From an uncultured Pelagibacteraceae bacterium (GTDB taxonomy: Bacteria > Pseudomonadota > Alphaproteobacteria > Pelagibacterales > Pelagibacteraceae): a stretch of 64,000 nucleotides of DNA. The notes beneath the pieces are model-generated. The model was not told the origin of the DNA, made no database searches, and saw nothing but the letters and a program-made list of their open reading frames with translations. Shown piece after piece: positions 33,588 through 41,801 of this stretch. The first letter of the stretch is position 1. Every line of letters starts with the position of its first letter. Where the stretch lies: the NCBI GenBank assembly GCA_902518165.1, contig CABYFB010000005.1:1-64000 (forward strand), in the 5' to 3' direction. The translations under genes were made by a program, and so were the position numbers.

Positions 33588-34141
33588 TAATTAGATGACC
33601 ACTTAATACCACAACCCATACTTGGGAATTGTTCTTCGGGACCTTTACCAGTTTCTGAAACTTGTTTCATAGCAATAAATAAATCACTATCTCCTGATCT
33701 AACAGGTTTTAGTTCCCTTAATTCTCTTATTCTTCCTCTATATTGAAGACCAAAATTTTTATCATAACCAAAAAAATCTGGAGTACATACAGCATCATAT
33801 TTTTTTGCAATTTCTTGTGTTTCATCAATCAGGTAAGGAAAATTAAACTTATGTTTAATTGCAAACTCTATCATTTTTTCAAAAGAATCTTCTGGATAAT
33901 TAATTGGATCATTAGAGCATATTGCAACTGAATTTATTCCTAAATCGTTAAGTTTAGTACAATCCTCCACCACATCTTTTATAATTGCTTTTACATATGG
34001 ACAATGATTACAAATAAACATTATCAACGTTCCATTTTCACCTTTGATATCATTTAATGATATTAATTTGTTCTCTGTAGATTTTAATTCAAAATTTTCT
34101 GCTTTTCTTCCAAAATCACATACTGGTGTTTTAATAGGCAT
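33587..34141 (-). CDS. Thioredoxin-fold redoxin protein
   Basis: A 184-residue AhpC/TSA-Redoxin-type protein. The active site is CNHCPYV with Cys44 and Cys47 in LIMFICNHCPYVKAI; FKLKST-like NFELKSTENKLISLNDIKG precedes it as in ResA/TlpA and peroxiredoxin-like proteins. It lacks a signal peptide, so a cytosolic oxidoreductase is likely. The group is widespread in marine bacteria without an assigned role. Divergent from the gamma-carbonic-anhydrase-like gene across 20 bp. Confidence 0.83.
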   Translation of the reverse strand: MPIKTPVCDFGRKAENFELKSTENKLISLNDIKGENGTLIMFICNHCPYVKAIIKDVVEDCTKLNDLGINSVAICSNDPINYPEDSFEKMIEFAIKHKFNFPYLIDETQEIAKKYDAVCTPDFFGYDKNFGLQYRGRIRELRELKPVRSGDSDLFIAMKQVSETGKGPEEQFPSMGCGIKWSSN

Positions 34142-34161
34142 AATGTAATAATATATAAATT

Positions 34162-34674
34162 ATGTTTTACGATTTGGAAGATAAAAAACCAAAAAACTCT
34201 GGCGAAAATTGGGTAGCACCGAATGCAACTATAATTGGAGATGTCACATTAGAAAAAAACTCCAGTGTTTGGTTTAATGCTGTAATTAGAGGAGATAATG
34301 AAAACATTCATGTTGGAGAAGGTTCAAATGTTCAAGATGGAAGCGTTTTACATACCGATCCAGGTTGCCCTTTAAGAATTGGTAAATACGTAACTATCGG
34401 TCATATCGTTATGCTACACGGATGTACGATTGGAGATAATAGTTTAATAGGTATTGGAGCTGTCATTTTGAATAATGCAAAAATTGGAAAAAATTGCATC
34501 ATTGGTGCAAAAGCATTAATAACCGAAAACAAAGAAATTCCGGATAACTCATTAGTAGTTGGAGCCCCAGGCAGGGTAGTTCGAAAACTTACTGATGAAG
34601 AAATAGGTAAAATTGCTGAGAACGCAAAACATTATCAAGATAATTGGAAAAGATACGTAAAAACTGTTTTTTAA
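34162..34674 (+). CDS. Gamma-carbonic anhydrase-like hexapeptide protein (YrdA type)
   Basis: A 170-residue left-handed beta-helix protein. Hexapeptide repeats cover about residues 18-135, and the three zinc-ligand histidines of the gamma-CA fold are present at His64 (SVLHTD), His81 (IGHIVML) and His86 (MLHGC). The WFNAVIRGD segment is a YrdA/PaaY hallmark. It may hydrate CO2 or act on a thioester; many YrdA homologues are inactive as anhydrases. It sits 1 bp before the DUF1330 gene. Confidence 0.9.
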   Translation: MFYDLEDKKPKNSGENWVAPNATIIGDVTLEKNSSVWFNAVIRGDNENIHVGEGSNVQDGSVLHTDPGCPLRIGKYVTIGHIVMLHGCTIGDNSLIGIGAVILNNAKIGKNCIIGAKALITENKEIPDNSLVVGAPGRVVRKLTDEEIGKIAENAKHYQDNWKRYVKTVF

Positions 34675-34675
34675 T

Positions 34676-34966
34676 ATGCCAGCTGGTTATGTAATTGCAC
34701 AATTAAGAGTAACTAATCCAGAAAATTACAAAGAGTATATTGAAAAAGTTAATCCAATTGTAAAAAAATTTGATGGAGAGTTTTTAGTTAGAAATGGTGA
34801 ATATCAAATATTTGATGGTAAAACTAATTTTCCAAGAATAATAGTTCTAAAATTTCCAAGTTATGAAAGAGCGCTAGAGTGGTATAATTCTGAAGAATAT
34901 AAACCTATAAAACAGATTAGACTCGATAATTCTGAAGGGACAAATATAATAATTAGAGGATTATGA
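34676..34966 (+). CDS. DUF1330 family protein
   Basis: A 96-residue dimeric alpha/beta-barrel protein of the DUF1330 family. The pattern GYVIAQLRVTNPENYKEYIE, FLVRNGEYQIFDG and PRIIVLKFPSYERALEWYNS EEY matches family members, which resemble monooxygenase-like ferredoxin folds but have no proven reaction. It begins one base after the hexapeptide gene stop and overlaps the secreted HExxH protein by 4 bp, so the three are likely one transcript. Confidence 0.88.
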   Translation: MPAGYVIAQLRVTNPENYKEYIEKVNPIVKKFDGEFLVRNGEYQIFDGKTNFPRIIVLKFPSYERALEWYNSEEYKPIKQIRLDNSEGTNIIIRGL

Positions 34967-35829
34967 AAAAAATATTATTAGCATTATTAATTACATTATT
35001 TAGTTCATCAATATTCGCATCAGATGAAAAACCTGGTAGATTTTTTGAAGATCAACCAGATGTAACTGATGATTATCAAATTCATTTTATTTATTTTCTT
35101 GCAAAAAAAACAAAAGATAATGAAAGAGACATAAATGGCTGGATAGAAAAAGAAGTTAAAAAAATAGATGATTTATTTTTTAAAATGACTGGCAATAAGC
35201 AAAGATTAAAATTTGATTATCGACAAGATGGCAAACTAGATATCTCATTTGTAAGAATGGATCGTAAAGCTAGAAAAGGTGGATGGAATGTTAATTATCC
35301 GGATTATTACTTGCAAAAACAAGGATTTAATAATCCAAAAAAATTATATTTCTCATTTACAGATGCGGCAAGTGGAGATGGAGGTCAAATGGGACCTCAT
35401 CATGGATACTTGTTTATAAAAAGAGCATCAGGTCAAATTACTAAAATTTCAATTCATGAATTACTTCATGGCAATGGATTTGCTATGCCTTGTACTAAAG
35501 GAGTTAAAAATGGATCACATTTAAGTACTGGTATTCTTAGTCAAAATCTTTCAAAAAAATTTGGAAAAGGAGTTTACGATCACAATGATCCAACTTGTCC
35601 AGATTTAAAAGACTCTGTTTATTTAACTCCAACCTCAGATAATCCATTTGATCCACTTCAAATTGCTTGTGCTTTAGGTCAAAAAAAAAGAGGCAATCCT
35701 CCTGGAAATTATCAAATTCCAGAAAGATATACTCATAAAAAATTGCATAAAGGACGAAAAAATGAATGGTGTACCTATAAGTTAACTGAGTATGCCAAAG
35801 AAGATTGGTTTAAAAAATGGAAAGAATAA
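34963..35829 (+). CDS. Secreted HExxH protein, putative metallopeptidase
   Basis: A 288-residue exported protein I cannot place in a named family. The signal peptide MKKILLALLITLFSSSIFAS-DE is clear (cleavage near residue 20). The central segment ISIHELLHGNGFAMPC contains a zincin-type HExxH with His165, Glu166 and His169, followed by Gly172 and Cys177. Other cysteines lie at about 212, 236 and 272, enough for two disulfides in the periplasm. No metzincin third ligand is obvious; His186 or His207 could serve. It overlaps the DUF1330 gene by 4 bp. Possible periplasmic protease, unproven. Confidence 0.7.
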   Translation: MKKILLALLITLFSSSIFASDEKPGRFFEDQPDVTDDYQIHFIYFLAKKTKDNERDINGWIEKEVKKIDDLFFKMTGNKQRLKFDYRQDGKLDISFVRMDRKARKGGWNVNYPDYYLQKQGFNNPKKLYFSFTDAASGDGGQMGPHHGYLFIKRASGQITKISIHELLHGNGFAMPCTKGVKNGSHLSTGILSQNLSKKFGKGVYDHNDPTCPDLKDSVYLTPTSDNPFDPLQIACALGQKKRGNPPGNYQIPERYTHKKLHKGRKNEWCTYKLTEYAKEDWFKKWKE

Positions 35830-35843
35830 TCTTGTAAAATTTA

Positions 35844-36242
35844 TTACTTATCACTTAGTTTTAATATTTTAAAATATAGTTTTAATTGAGGAAATCTTTT
35901 GTTTAAAATTGCTTTAATTTTTTCAAACGAGTCTTTATGAATTTTCTTTTCTACAAGCGAACTAAATTCTTTTTTTCCATTTACTATTTTGGCTGCACCA
36001 CAATCTTCGTGATTAATAACTATTAATTTATTAATATTATGCAACTTTATCGAAGTTGATAAATTATCCAAAAAGGTTGATTGCCATTTTTTAAATTTTT
36101 TAGAAGTTACACCAATGGCTGCTCCAGCAATAGTAAATGAGCTATACTTTCCAGTTAATTTCTTTTTTTTTAAATAATTAAAAACTTTTGGCTGAAACCT
36201 TGGATCCATACATGACAAAACCATAGCTTCATATTTTTTCAT
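35844..36242 (-). CDS. Small beta-carbonic anhydrase-like protein
   Basis: A 132-residue protein with the beta-CA zinc motifs in compressed form: Cys11-x-Asp13-x-Arg15 (LSCMDPRF) and His78-x-x-Cys81 (NHEDCGAAK). I choose the ATG at 36242, which overlaps the preceding stop as TAATG like other junctions here; an ATG at 36257 would add five residues inside the upstream gene. At this length it lacks much of the usual 200-residue beta-CA fold, so catalysis is uncertain. Cotranscribed with the flavin/PNPOx-like gene. Confidence 0.75.
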   Translation of the reverse strand: MKKYEAMVLSCMDPRFQPKVFNYLKKKKLTGKYSSFTIAGAAIGVTSKKFKKWQSTFLDNLSTSIKLHNINKLIVINHEDCGAAKIVNGKKEFSSLVEKKIHKDSFEKIKAILNKRFPQLKLYFKILKLSDK

Positions 36243-36847
36243 TATGGTACCAACCAAGAATCTTTACTATTATTAATGTCAAATCTAGCTCTTCGATGAC
36301 CTTTTGCAGCTAAATATAACCACTCAATAGATTTAATTTTACACTGTATAACAGTAAAGTTTTTATATCCTTCTTCGCTTTGTTCTTTTGTATAATCAAA
36401 ATTATCTAATTCAGGTTTTAAACCAGATGTTGGAAAATCAGACTCTGTACCTGGTCCATTATATACTAAGTAACATTTACGACTTATATGCTGGGTTTTT
36501 TCCCAAGATTGTTTTGTTATATCATTATTATGATTGATAATTGCTTCAACTTTTAATCTAACCTGAATTTTTTCATCTTTATCGTAAAATAACATAGAAG
36601 AATTAGGATTTTTTTCTAAAATTTTAATTTTATCAGATCTAATATCACTGTGGAATTGCACTAAATTATTTTGTTCATCTGATTTTCTAAGAACAACAAT
36701 TCTACTTTCGATATTGTTTTCACTTCCACATGAAAATACAGGTATTCTAAAAGGAGACGATCTATTAGTAACTGCATCAGTTAACATTAACCAAATTTTC
36801 TTTTTAATTTCAGAAAAATCTTCGTAGTAGGGAACAGTGGTAGACAC
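36242..36847 (-). CDS. Pyridoxamine 5'-phosphate oxidase-like FMN-binding protein
   Basis: A 201-residue split-barrel flavoprotein. Family features: RSSPFRIPVFSCGS early, SRIVVLRKSD, VQFHSDIRSDKI (FMN phosphate region), NPNSSMLFYDKDEKIQVRLK, and a C-terminal HRRARFDI. The HSDIRSDK and RARF segments are close to PdxH, but the middle differs and it is somewhat short, so it may be a PdxH paralogue acting on a different substrate. It lies between the hydroxyisobutyrate dehydrogenase-like gene (2 bp) and the CA-like gene (1 bp overlap). Confidence 0.8.
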   Translation of the reverse strand: MSTTVPYYEDFSEIKKKIWLMLTDAVTNRSSPFRIPVFSCGSENNIESRIVVLRKSDEQNNLVQFHSDIRSDKIKILEKNPNSSMLFYDKDEKIQVRLKVEAIINHNNDITKQSWEKTQHISRKCYLVYNGPGTESDFPTSGLKPELDNFDYTKEQSEEGYKNFTVIQCKIKSIEWLYLAAKGHRRARFDINNSKDSWLVP

Positions 36848-36849
36848 AA

Positions 36850-37725
36850 TTACTTTTTCTTTTTTAATCTAGCTATTAAACTTGAGCTATCCCAACGGTT
36901 TCCACCCATTTTTTGAACTTCAGCATAATAACCATCAACAATTTCAGTTACTGGTACAGGTGAACCATTTCTTTTTGCTTCTTCAATACAAATTTTTAAA
37001 TCTTTTCTCATCCAATCTACAGCAAATCCGTAATCAAATTTATCAGCTACCATAGTTTTATATCTATTTTCCATTTGCCAAGATTGAGCTGCACCTTTTG
37101 AAATAGTTTCCATAACTTTATCCATATCTAAACCTGCATTAATTCCAAAATTTACTGCTTCAGATAAACCTTGAACTAAACCACCAATACACATTTGATT
37201 AACCATCTTAGTTAATTGTCCACTGCCTGATGGTCCAATCAAAGTTACTTTTTTACTATAACAATCAATTATTGGCTCTGCTTTTTTAAAATCATTATCA
37301 TCTCCACCAACCATGACAGTTAATATCCCACCTTCAGCACCTGATTGTCCTCCAGATATAGGTGCATCTAAAAAACCAAATCCTTTATCTTTTGCAGCTT
37401 TATAAAGTTCTCTAGAAATTTCAGCAGACACTGTTGAATTATCTATATATATACTTCCTTCTTTAGCATTATGAAATAACCCATTATCACCTAAAGAAAC
37501 TTGTCTTAAATCATCATCATTCCCAACACACGTAAAAATAAAATCAGCATCTTTAGCAGCTTCAGATGGTGTATCAGCCATATTACCTTTGTATTCACCA
37601 ATCCATTTTTCTGCTTTTGATTTTGTTCTGTTAAAAACAGTTACATTATGTCCTGCTTTTGATATATATCCTGCCATTGGATAACCCATTACACCAAGAC
37701 CTATGAAAGCAACTTTAGAAGTCAT
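36850..37725 (-). CDS. 3-hydroxyisobutyrate dehydrogenase-family oxidoreductase
   Basis: A 291-residue beta-hydroxyacid dehydrogenase. The Rossmann motif FIGLGVMGYPMAGYISKAGH opens the protein; substrate-binding FLDAPISGGQSGAEGG and the catalytic lysine region LTKMVNQMCIGGL (Lys in TKMVNQ) are complete. Family members oxidise 3-hydroxyisobutyrate, tartronate semialdehyde or related acids with NAD(P)H. It heads a minus-strand run with the PNPOx- and CA-like genes and is divergent from an MFS transporter only 8 bp away. Exact substrate unknown. Confidence 0.88.
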   Translation of the reverse strand: MTSKVAFIGLGVMGYPMAGYISKAGHNVTVFNRTKSKAEKWIGEYKGNMADTPSEAAKDADFIFTCVGNDDDLRQVSLGDNGLFHNAKEGSIYIDNSTVSAEISRELYKAAKDKGFGFLDAPISGGQSGAEGGILTVMVGGDDNDFKKAEPIIDCYSKKVTLIGPSGSGQLTKMVNQMCIGGLVQGLSEAVNFGINAGLDMDKVMETISKGAAQSWQMENRYKTMVADKFDYGFAVDWMRKDLKICIEEAKRNGSPVPVTEIVDGYYAEVQKMGGNRWDSSSLIARLKKKK

Positions 37726-37733
37726 ATTTTTTT

Positions 37734-38942
37734 ATGTTTAAAAATTTAAGTTTAAAAGTAATTGTATTTGGTTTTATATTTACATTTTTTTCAAGTTTTG
37801 GACAGAGTTTTTTTCTTGGAATATTCAACACAAGTATAAGAGAGACACTATCGATAACTCATGGACAATTTGGCTCAATATATGCATCTGCAACATTGTG
37901 CAGTAGTTTACTACTAATATGGGTTGGAAAGAAAATTGATGATATAAATATTTTCCGATTTGCAATCTATGTAACATTACTTTTATCTTTTTCTTGTTTT
38001 TTCTTTTCAAAAATTTCCTCAATAATTTTTTTATTTATTGCAATTTTCTTAATGAGATTTTCAGGACAGGGAATGATGTCTCATACTGCAACAACAACAG
38101 TTTCAAGATATTTCACAAAATCAAGGGGTAGGGCATTAAGTATTTGTTGGTTTGGTTTATCTAGTGCTGAATTTATTTTACCTGTTTTAATGGTATTTTT
38201 GTTGTCATTAACAAATTGGCAAAATATTTGGACAGTGATTGCTTTATTAATTTTAATATTTTTACCGATTGCATCATTCTTTCTAGTTCGAACTGTTAAA
38301 CTTGATACAAGAGAAAGCACCGAAGGTGAAGAATTTAAAGAGGAAAATATTAAGCAATGGAAAAGAGTTGAAGTAATAAAAGATTACAAATTTTATATAG
38401 TAAGCATGAATATGCTAGCCATGCCTTGGATTGCAACTGGTGTATTTGTTTATCAGTCATTTATTACTGAATCAAAAAACTGGGGACCATTTGTAATTGC
38501 TCAGTCTTTTATGTCTTATTCAGTATTTTCAGTAATTACTCTTTTAATATCTGGTTTTTTAATTGATAAATTCACAAGTCGAAAACTTTTAATTTTTATG
38601 AATATTCCTTTATTTCTATCGACTTTTGTAATTATTTATTTTGATGCACAATTAGCTGCATTTATATTTTTAGGTTTAATTGGAATATCAAATGGTTTGG
38701 CAAATGTTTTGGGATCTTCCACTTGGGCTGAGGTTTATGGTGTAAAGCATATTGGATCTATTAAAGCTTTGACCACTGCACTTATGGTTTTTTCAACAGC
38801 TTTCGGAACTGCTCTTTTTGGTTTTTTAATTGATATCGGATTTTCAATTGAAAAAATTGCTATAATTTCTGCACTTTATATACTTATTTCTTTTATTCTT
38901 CTTTTTTTAATTAGAAAAAAATTAAATCCAATTTTAGTGTAA
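37734..38942 (+). CDS. MFS transporter
   Basis: A 402-residue major facilitator protein with twelve predicted membrane segments and a cytoplasmic loop near residues 190-215 (rich in Glu/Lys). The motif RYFTKSRGRALSICWFG between segments four and five and the LIDKFTSRKLLIFM loop between eight and nine are MFS-typical. It resembles monocarboxylate-type MFS carriers, but a substrate cannot be given. Its start is 8 bp from the divergent dehydrogenase start, so both promoters must overlap neighbouring coding DNA. Confidence 0.87.
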   Translation: MFKNLSLKVIVFGFIFTFFSSFGQSFFLGIFNTSIRETLSITHGQFGSIYASATLCSSLLLIWVGKKIDDINIFRFAIYVTLLLSFSCFFFSKISSIIFLFIAIFLMRFSGQGMMSHTATTTVSRYFTKSRGRALSICWFGLSSAEFILPVLMVFLLSLTNWQNIWTVIALLILIFLPIASFFLVRTVKLDTRESTEGEEFKEENIKQWKRVEVIKDYKFYIVSMNMLAMPWIATGVFVYQSFITESKNWGPFVIAQSFMSYSVFSVITLLISGFLIDKFTSRKLLIFMNIPLFLSTFVIIYFDAQLAAFIFLGLIGISNGLANVLGSSTWAEVYGVKHIGSIKALTTALMVFSTAFGTALFGFLIDIGFSIEKIAIISALYILISFILLFLIRKKLNPILV

Positions 38943-38984
38943 AAATACTTGATTTTGTTGATCTTGGAGTATATTTAATCGCCC

Positions 38985-39512
38985 ATGGCAAGAGTTACCG
39001 TTGAAGACTGTATAGATAAAGTAGATAGCCCTTATGAATTAGTTTTGGTTGCTAAAGAAAGAGCTACTCAACTGAATTCAGGAATTGAACCTACATTAGA
39101 TAGAGATAACGACAAACATACAGTTATTGCTTTGAGAGAAATAGCTGAAGAAACAATTAAAGTTCCAGATTTAACTGAAGCTGCAGTTTACAAACTAAGA
39201 AAACATGTAGAACAAATTGATGACACTGCTGAAGAAGATGAAGATATTGGTGATGATTTTGAGAATTTATACAAAGGTGAAATCTCAAAAAGTGGTGTAC
39301 CAATTCTTCCTTCTAAAAGAGCTAGAAAAATTCCTGAAAAAATTCAGGTTTCAAAAGAAGATCTTGCTGAATTATCACCATCAGCTCAACCTGATGTTAA
39401 TGTAGAAGCTCCAAGTGAGGCTGAAGAAAATGATGACGTTTCACTAGATCAAGTTTCAGAAGCAGAAGAACAAGTTTCAGATAACGTAAGTGACGAAGAA
39501 AATAATTCTTAA
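38985..39512 (+). CDS. rpoZ: RNA polymerase omega subunit with long acidic tail
   Basis: Omega subunit that helps assemble and stabilise RNA polymerase. Residues 1-75 carry the family pattern [31 protein letters not shown] and [12 protein letters not shown]. Canonical omega is about 90 residues; this one has 175, the extra 80-100 being strongly acidic (many Glu/Asp/Ser, with [11 protein letters not shown] and repeated SEAEE) and probably disordered. The gene touches the convergent CoA-transferase stop at 39512/39513. spoT/relA-type genes that often follow rpoZ are absent. Confidence 0.93.
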   Translation: MARVTVEDCIDKVDSPYELVLVAKERATQLNSGIEPTLDRDNDKHTVIALREIAEETIKVPDLTEAAVYKLRKHVEQIDDTAEEDEDIGDDFENLYKGEISKSGVPILPSKRARKIPEKIQVSKEDLAELSPSAQPDVNVEAPSEAEENDDVSLDQVSEAEEQVSDNVSDEENNS

Positions 39513-40655
39513 TTAAGAAAACTCTTTTAATATTTGTTCCCTGTGTTCATCAAGATCAGGAATGTCCCCTCTAGTACTTTTATCTTCGTATGAAGACATT
39601 TTTATAGGATTGCCTGCTAATCTAAAATCACCAACTACTTTATGATAGGCTTTAACAATCATGTTTCTTGCTTCGACTTGAGGATTTTCTACCGCTTCTT
39701 TAATATTAAATATTGGTCCACAAGGTATCTTTAATTTTTCCATTTCACTTACCCATTCAGAAGTATTTTTTGAAGAAAGTTTATCTTCAAAAATTGATTT
39801 AAGTTCATTCATATTTTCACATCTGAGTGAATTGGTATTAAATCTTTTATCACTGACCATTTCAGGTATTCCTAATACTTCACAAAGTTTTTCATATAAT
39901 TTATCGTTACCTGCAGCAATGATTATATAACTATCTTTTGTTTTAAATGCCTCAAACGGAGCGATTGAAGGATGTCTAGATCCCATAGGTTTAGGAATTT
40001 CATTTTTAGATAAATATCTTGCAATTGCATTTTCTAAAATCGCAATTTGGCAGTCTAACATTGAAACATCTATAAACATTCCCTTGCCTGTTTTTTGTCT
40101 ATCATACAAAGCTGCATTAATTCCGATTGCAGTAAAAAGGCCTGCTGTAATATCACCAATTGATGTTCCAACTCTTGTTGGTTCACTATTTGGATGACCT
40201 GTAACACTCATCAGTCCACCCATTCCTTGAACGACCATGTCATAAGCGGGTAATTCTTTTAAAGGTCCGGTTTGACCAAAACCAGATGCAGATGCATATA
40301 TTAATTTTGGATATTTTTTGCTTACATCTTTCCAACCATATCCCCATTTTTCTAAAGTACCTGGTTTAAAATTTTCTACTAAAATATCTGCTTTTGCTAA
40401 AATTTTATCAAAGATTTTTTTATCATCTTCATTTTTTAGATTTAGAGCAATACTTTCTTTTCCTCTATTCAGTGACATAAAATATGCTGAATAGTCTTTT
40501 ACAAAAGGTCCAAACTTTCTTGAATCGTCACCAATTTCTGGTGCTTCTACTTTAATTACACGTGCACCGAGATCAGATAAAATCATTGTACAGTATGGAC
40601 CTACTAAAACCCTAGTAAGATCAACAACTAATAAATTTTTTAAAGGACCATCCAT
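39513..40655 (-). CDS. Family III CoA-transferase (CaiB/BaiF)
   Basis: A 380-residue CoA-transferase of the formyl-CoA/succinyl-CoA:dicarboxylate type. VDLTRVLVGPYCTMILSDLG at 11-30 is the family N-terminus, with LNRGKESIALNLK and GMGGLMSVTGHP following; Asp168 in TSIGDITAGL is the catalytic aspartate. It is divergent from a TRAP transporter and malonyl-CoA decarboxylase, so I infer that it activates imported malonate (or a similar diacid) using succinyl-CoA or acetyl-CoA. Itaconate, mesaconate or glutarate activation are alternatives known for the family. Confidence 0.88.
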   Translation of the reverse strand: MDGPLKNLLVVDLTRVLVGPYCTMILSDLGARVIKVEAPEIGDDSRKFGPFVKDYSAYFMSLNRGKESIALNLKNEDDKKIFDKILAKADILVENFKPGTLEKWGYGWKDVSKKYPKLIYASASGFGQTGPLKELPAYDMVVQGMGGLMSVTGHPNSEPTRVGTSIGDITAGLFTAIGINAALYDRQKTGKGMFIDVSMLDCQIAILENAIARYLSKNEIPKPMGSRHPSIAPFEAFKTKDSYIIIAAGNDKLYEKLCEVLGIPEMVSDKRFNTNSLRCENMNELKSIFEDKLSSKNTSEWVSEMEKLKIPCGPIFNIKEAVENPQVEARNMIVKAYHKVVGDFRLAGNPIKMSSYEDKSTRGDIPDLDEHREQILKEFS

Positions 40656-40681
40656 AATAATAAGTATGTCATTTCCTTATA

Positions 40682-40710
40682 TTGACTCTTACTCTCAAGT
40701 TCAATTTAAT
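40682..40710 (+). promoter_or_regulatory. Sigma-70-like promoter for dctP
   Basis: TTGACT (40682-40687) and TTTAAT (40705-40710) match the -35 and -10 hexamers at five of six positions each with 17 bp spacing. They lie 30 bp upstream of the dctP start at 40741 and inside the spacer shared with the divergent CoA-transferase. One of the few clear promoter matches in this A+T-rich window. Confidence 0.5.
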
Positions 40711-40740
40711 ATCTACATTATAAATAAAAAGGGGAAAACT

Positions 40741-41751
40741 ATGTTAAGAAAAATAACATTATATTTGTCTTCAATAATTATAGCTTTTTCAATAGTAGGA
40801 TCTGCATATGCAGTTACATTAAAAGCAAGTCACCAATGGCCAGGAACACCAAGAGCTGATGGCTCTTTTGACCCACGTCATGAAATGGTACAAATTATTG
40901 CTGATGAAGTAAAAAAAGCAAACGTTGATTTAGAAATTAGAATTTATCCAGCTAAGTCACTTTATAAGCCAAAAGAACAGTGGAAACCTATGACTACAGG
41001 TCAATTAGATATTTCTGCTTTCCCATTAGCTTATGCATCAAAATTCCATCCAGAGTTTGATGCTACATTAATGCCAGGAACTGTAAAAAATCATGAGCAT
41101 GCATTGAGATTTAATAAAGGTCCAATGATGACTGAGATTAAAAAAATAATCAGTGATGCTGGTGTTGTAGTACTATCTGATGCATGGTTAGGTGGTGGTT
41201 TCGCATCAAAAACTAAATGTATCAAAAATCCAAGTGATGCTAAAGGACAAGTGATGAGAGCTGCAGGAAAAGCTTTCAACCAAATGTTAGAAGCTGCTGG
41301 TGCAGGTATTCAAAGTATGCCATCATCTGAAATTTATACTGGATTACAAACTGGTGTATTGACAGGTGCAAATACTAGTTCAGGAAGTTTTGTAAGTTAC
41401 AAAATTTATGAACAAGTAAAATGCGCAACTCCTCCAGGAAAATTTGGTTTATGGTTTATGTATGAGCCAATTTTAATGTCTAAGAAAAGCTACAATGCTT
41501 TAAATTCTAGCCAACAAGTGGCTTTAATGAAAGCAGGTAAAATTGCTGAGAAATATATGACAGCTCAAGTAGAAAACTTAGATAAAAAGTTTGAGGAAGC
41601 ATACAAAGCTGCAGGTGTTAAATTAGTGTATATGGATGCTGATGATCATGCTGCATGGGTTGATATTGCAATAAAATCATCTCACAAAGCTTTTGCTGAA
41701 AAAGTTCCAGGTGGCGATAAGCTAATGGAAATGGCTTTAGCAGTTAAATAA
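40741..41751 (+). CDS. dctP: TRAP transporter substrate-binding protein (DctP family)
   Basis: Periplasmic binding protein of a TRAP importer, 336 residues. The ATG at 40741 follows AAAGGGGAAAA and begins a good signal peptide (MLRKITLYLSSIIIAFSIVGSAYA-VT); a frame start at 40666 lies upstream of the promoter. Features: LKASHQWPG..., IYPAKSLYKPKEQW, the conserved arginine region KGQVMRAAGKAFNQML, and SSEIYTGLQTGVLTGAN. The cognate membrane subunits follow after a terminator-like hairpin. Position beside malonyl-CoA decarboxylase suggests malonate as ligand; this is inference. Confidence 0.92.
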   Translation: MLRKITLYLSSIIIAFSIVGSAYAVTLKASHQWPGTPRADGSFDPRHEMVQIIADEVKKANVDLEIRIYPAKSLYKPKEQWKPMTTGQLDISAFPLAYASKFHPEFDATLMPGTVKNHEHALRFNKGPMMTEIKKIISDAGVVVLSDAWLGGGFASKTKCIKNPSDAKGQVMRAAGKAFNQMLEAAGAGIQSMPSSEIYTGLQTGVLTGANTSSGSFVSYKIYEQVKCATPPGKFGLWFMYEPILMSKKSYNALNSSQQVALMKAGKIAEKYMTAQVENLDKKFEEAYKAAGVKLVYMDADDHAAWVDIAIKSSHKAFAEKVPGGDKLMEMALAVK

Positions 41752-41765
41752 AATAATATATAAAG

Positions 41766-41801
41766 AACCCCTATTTATTGTCTATAAGTAGGGGTTTTTT
41801 T
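41766..41801 (+). terminator. Terminator-like hairpin overlapping dctQ ribosome site
   Basis: AACCCCTATTTA (41766-41777) pairs with TAAGTAGGGGTT (41785-41796), one wobble, 7-nt loop, followed by T's to 41801. The dctQ ATG is the next base (41802). The only Shine-Dalgarno-like sequence, AGGGG at 41790-41794, is in the 3' arm, so the same element could both terminate transcription after dctP and mask the dctQ ribosome site. Confidence 0.82.
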
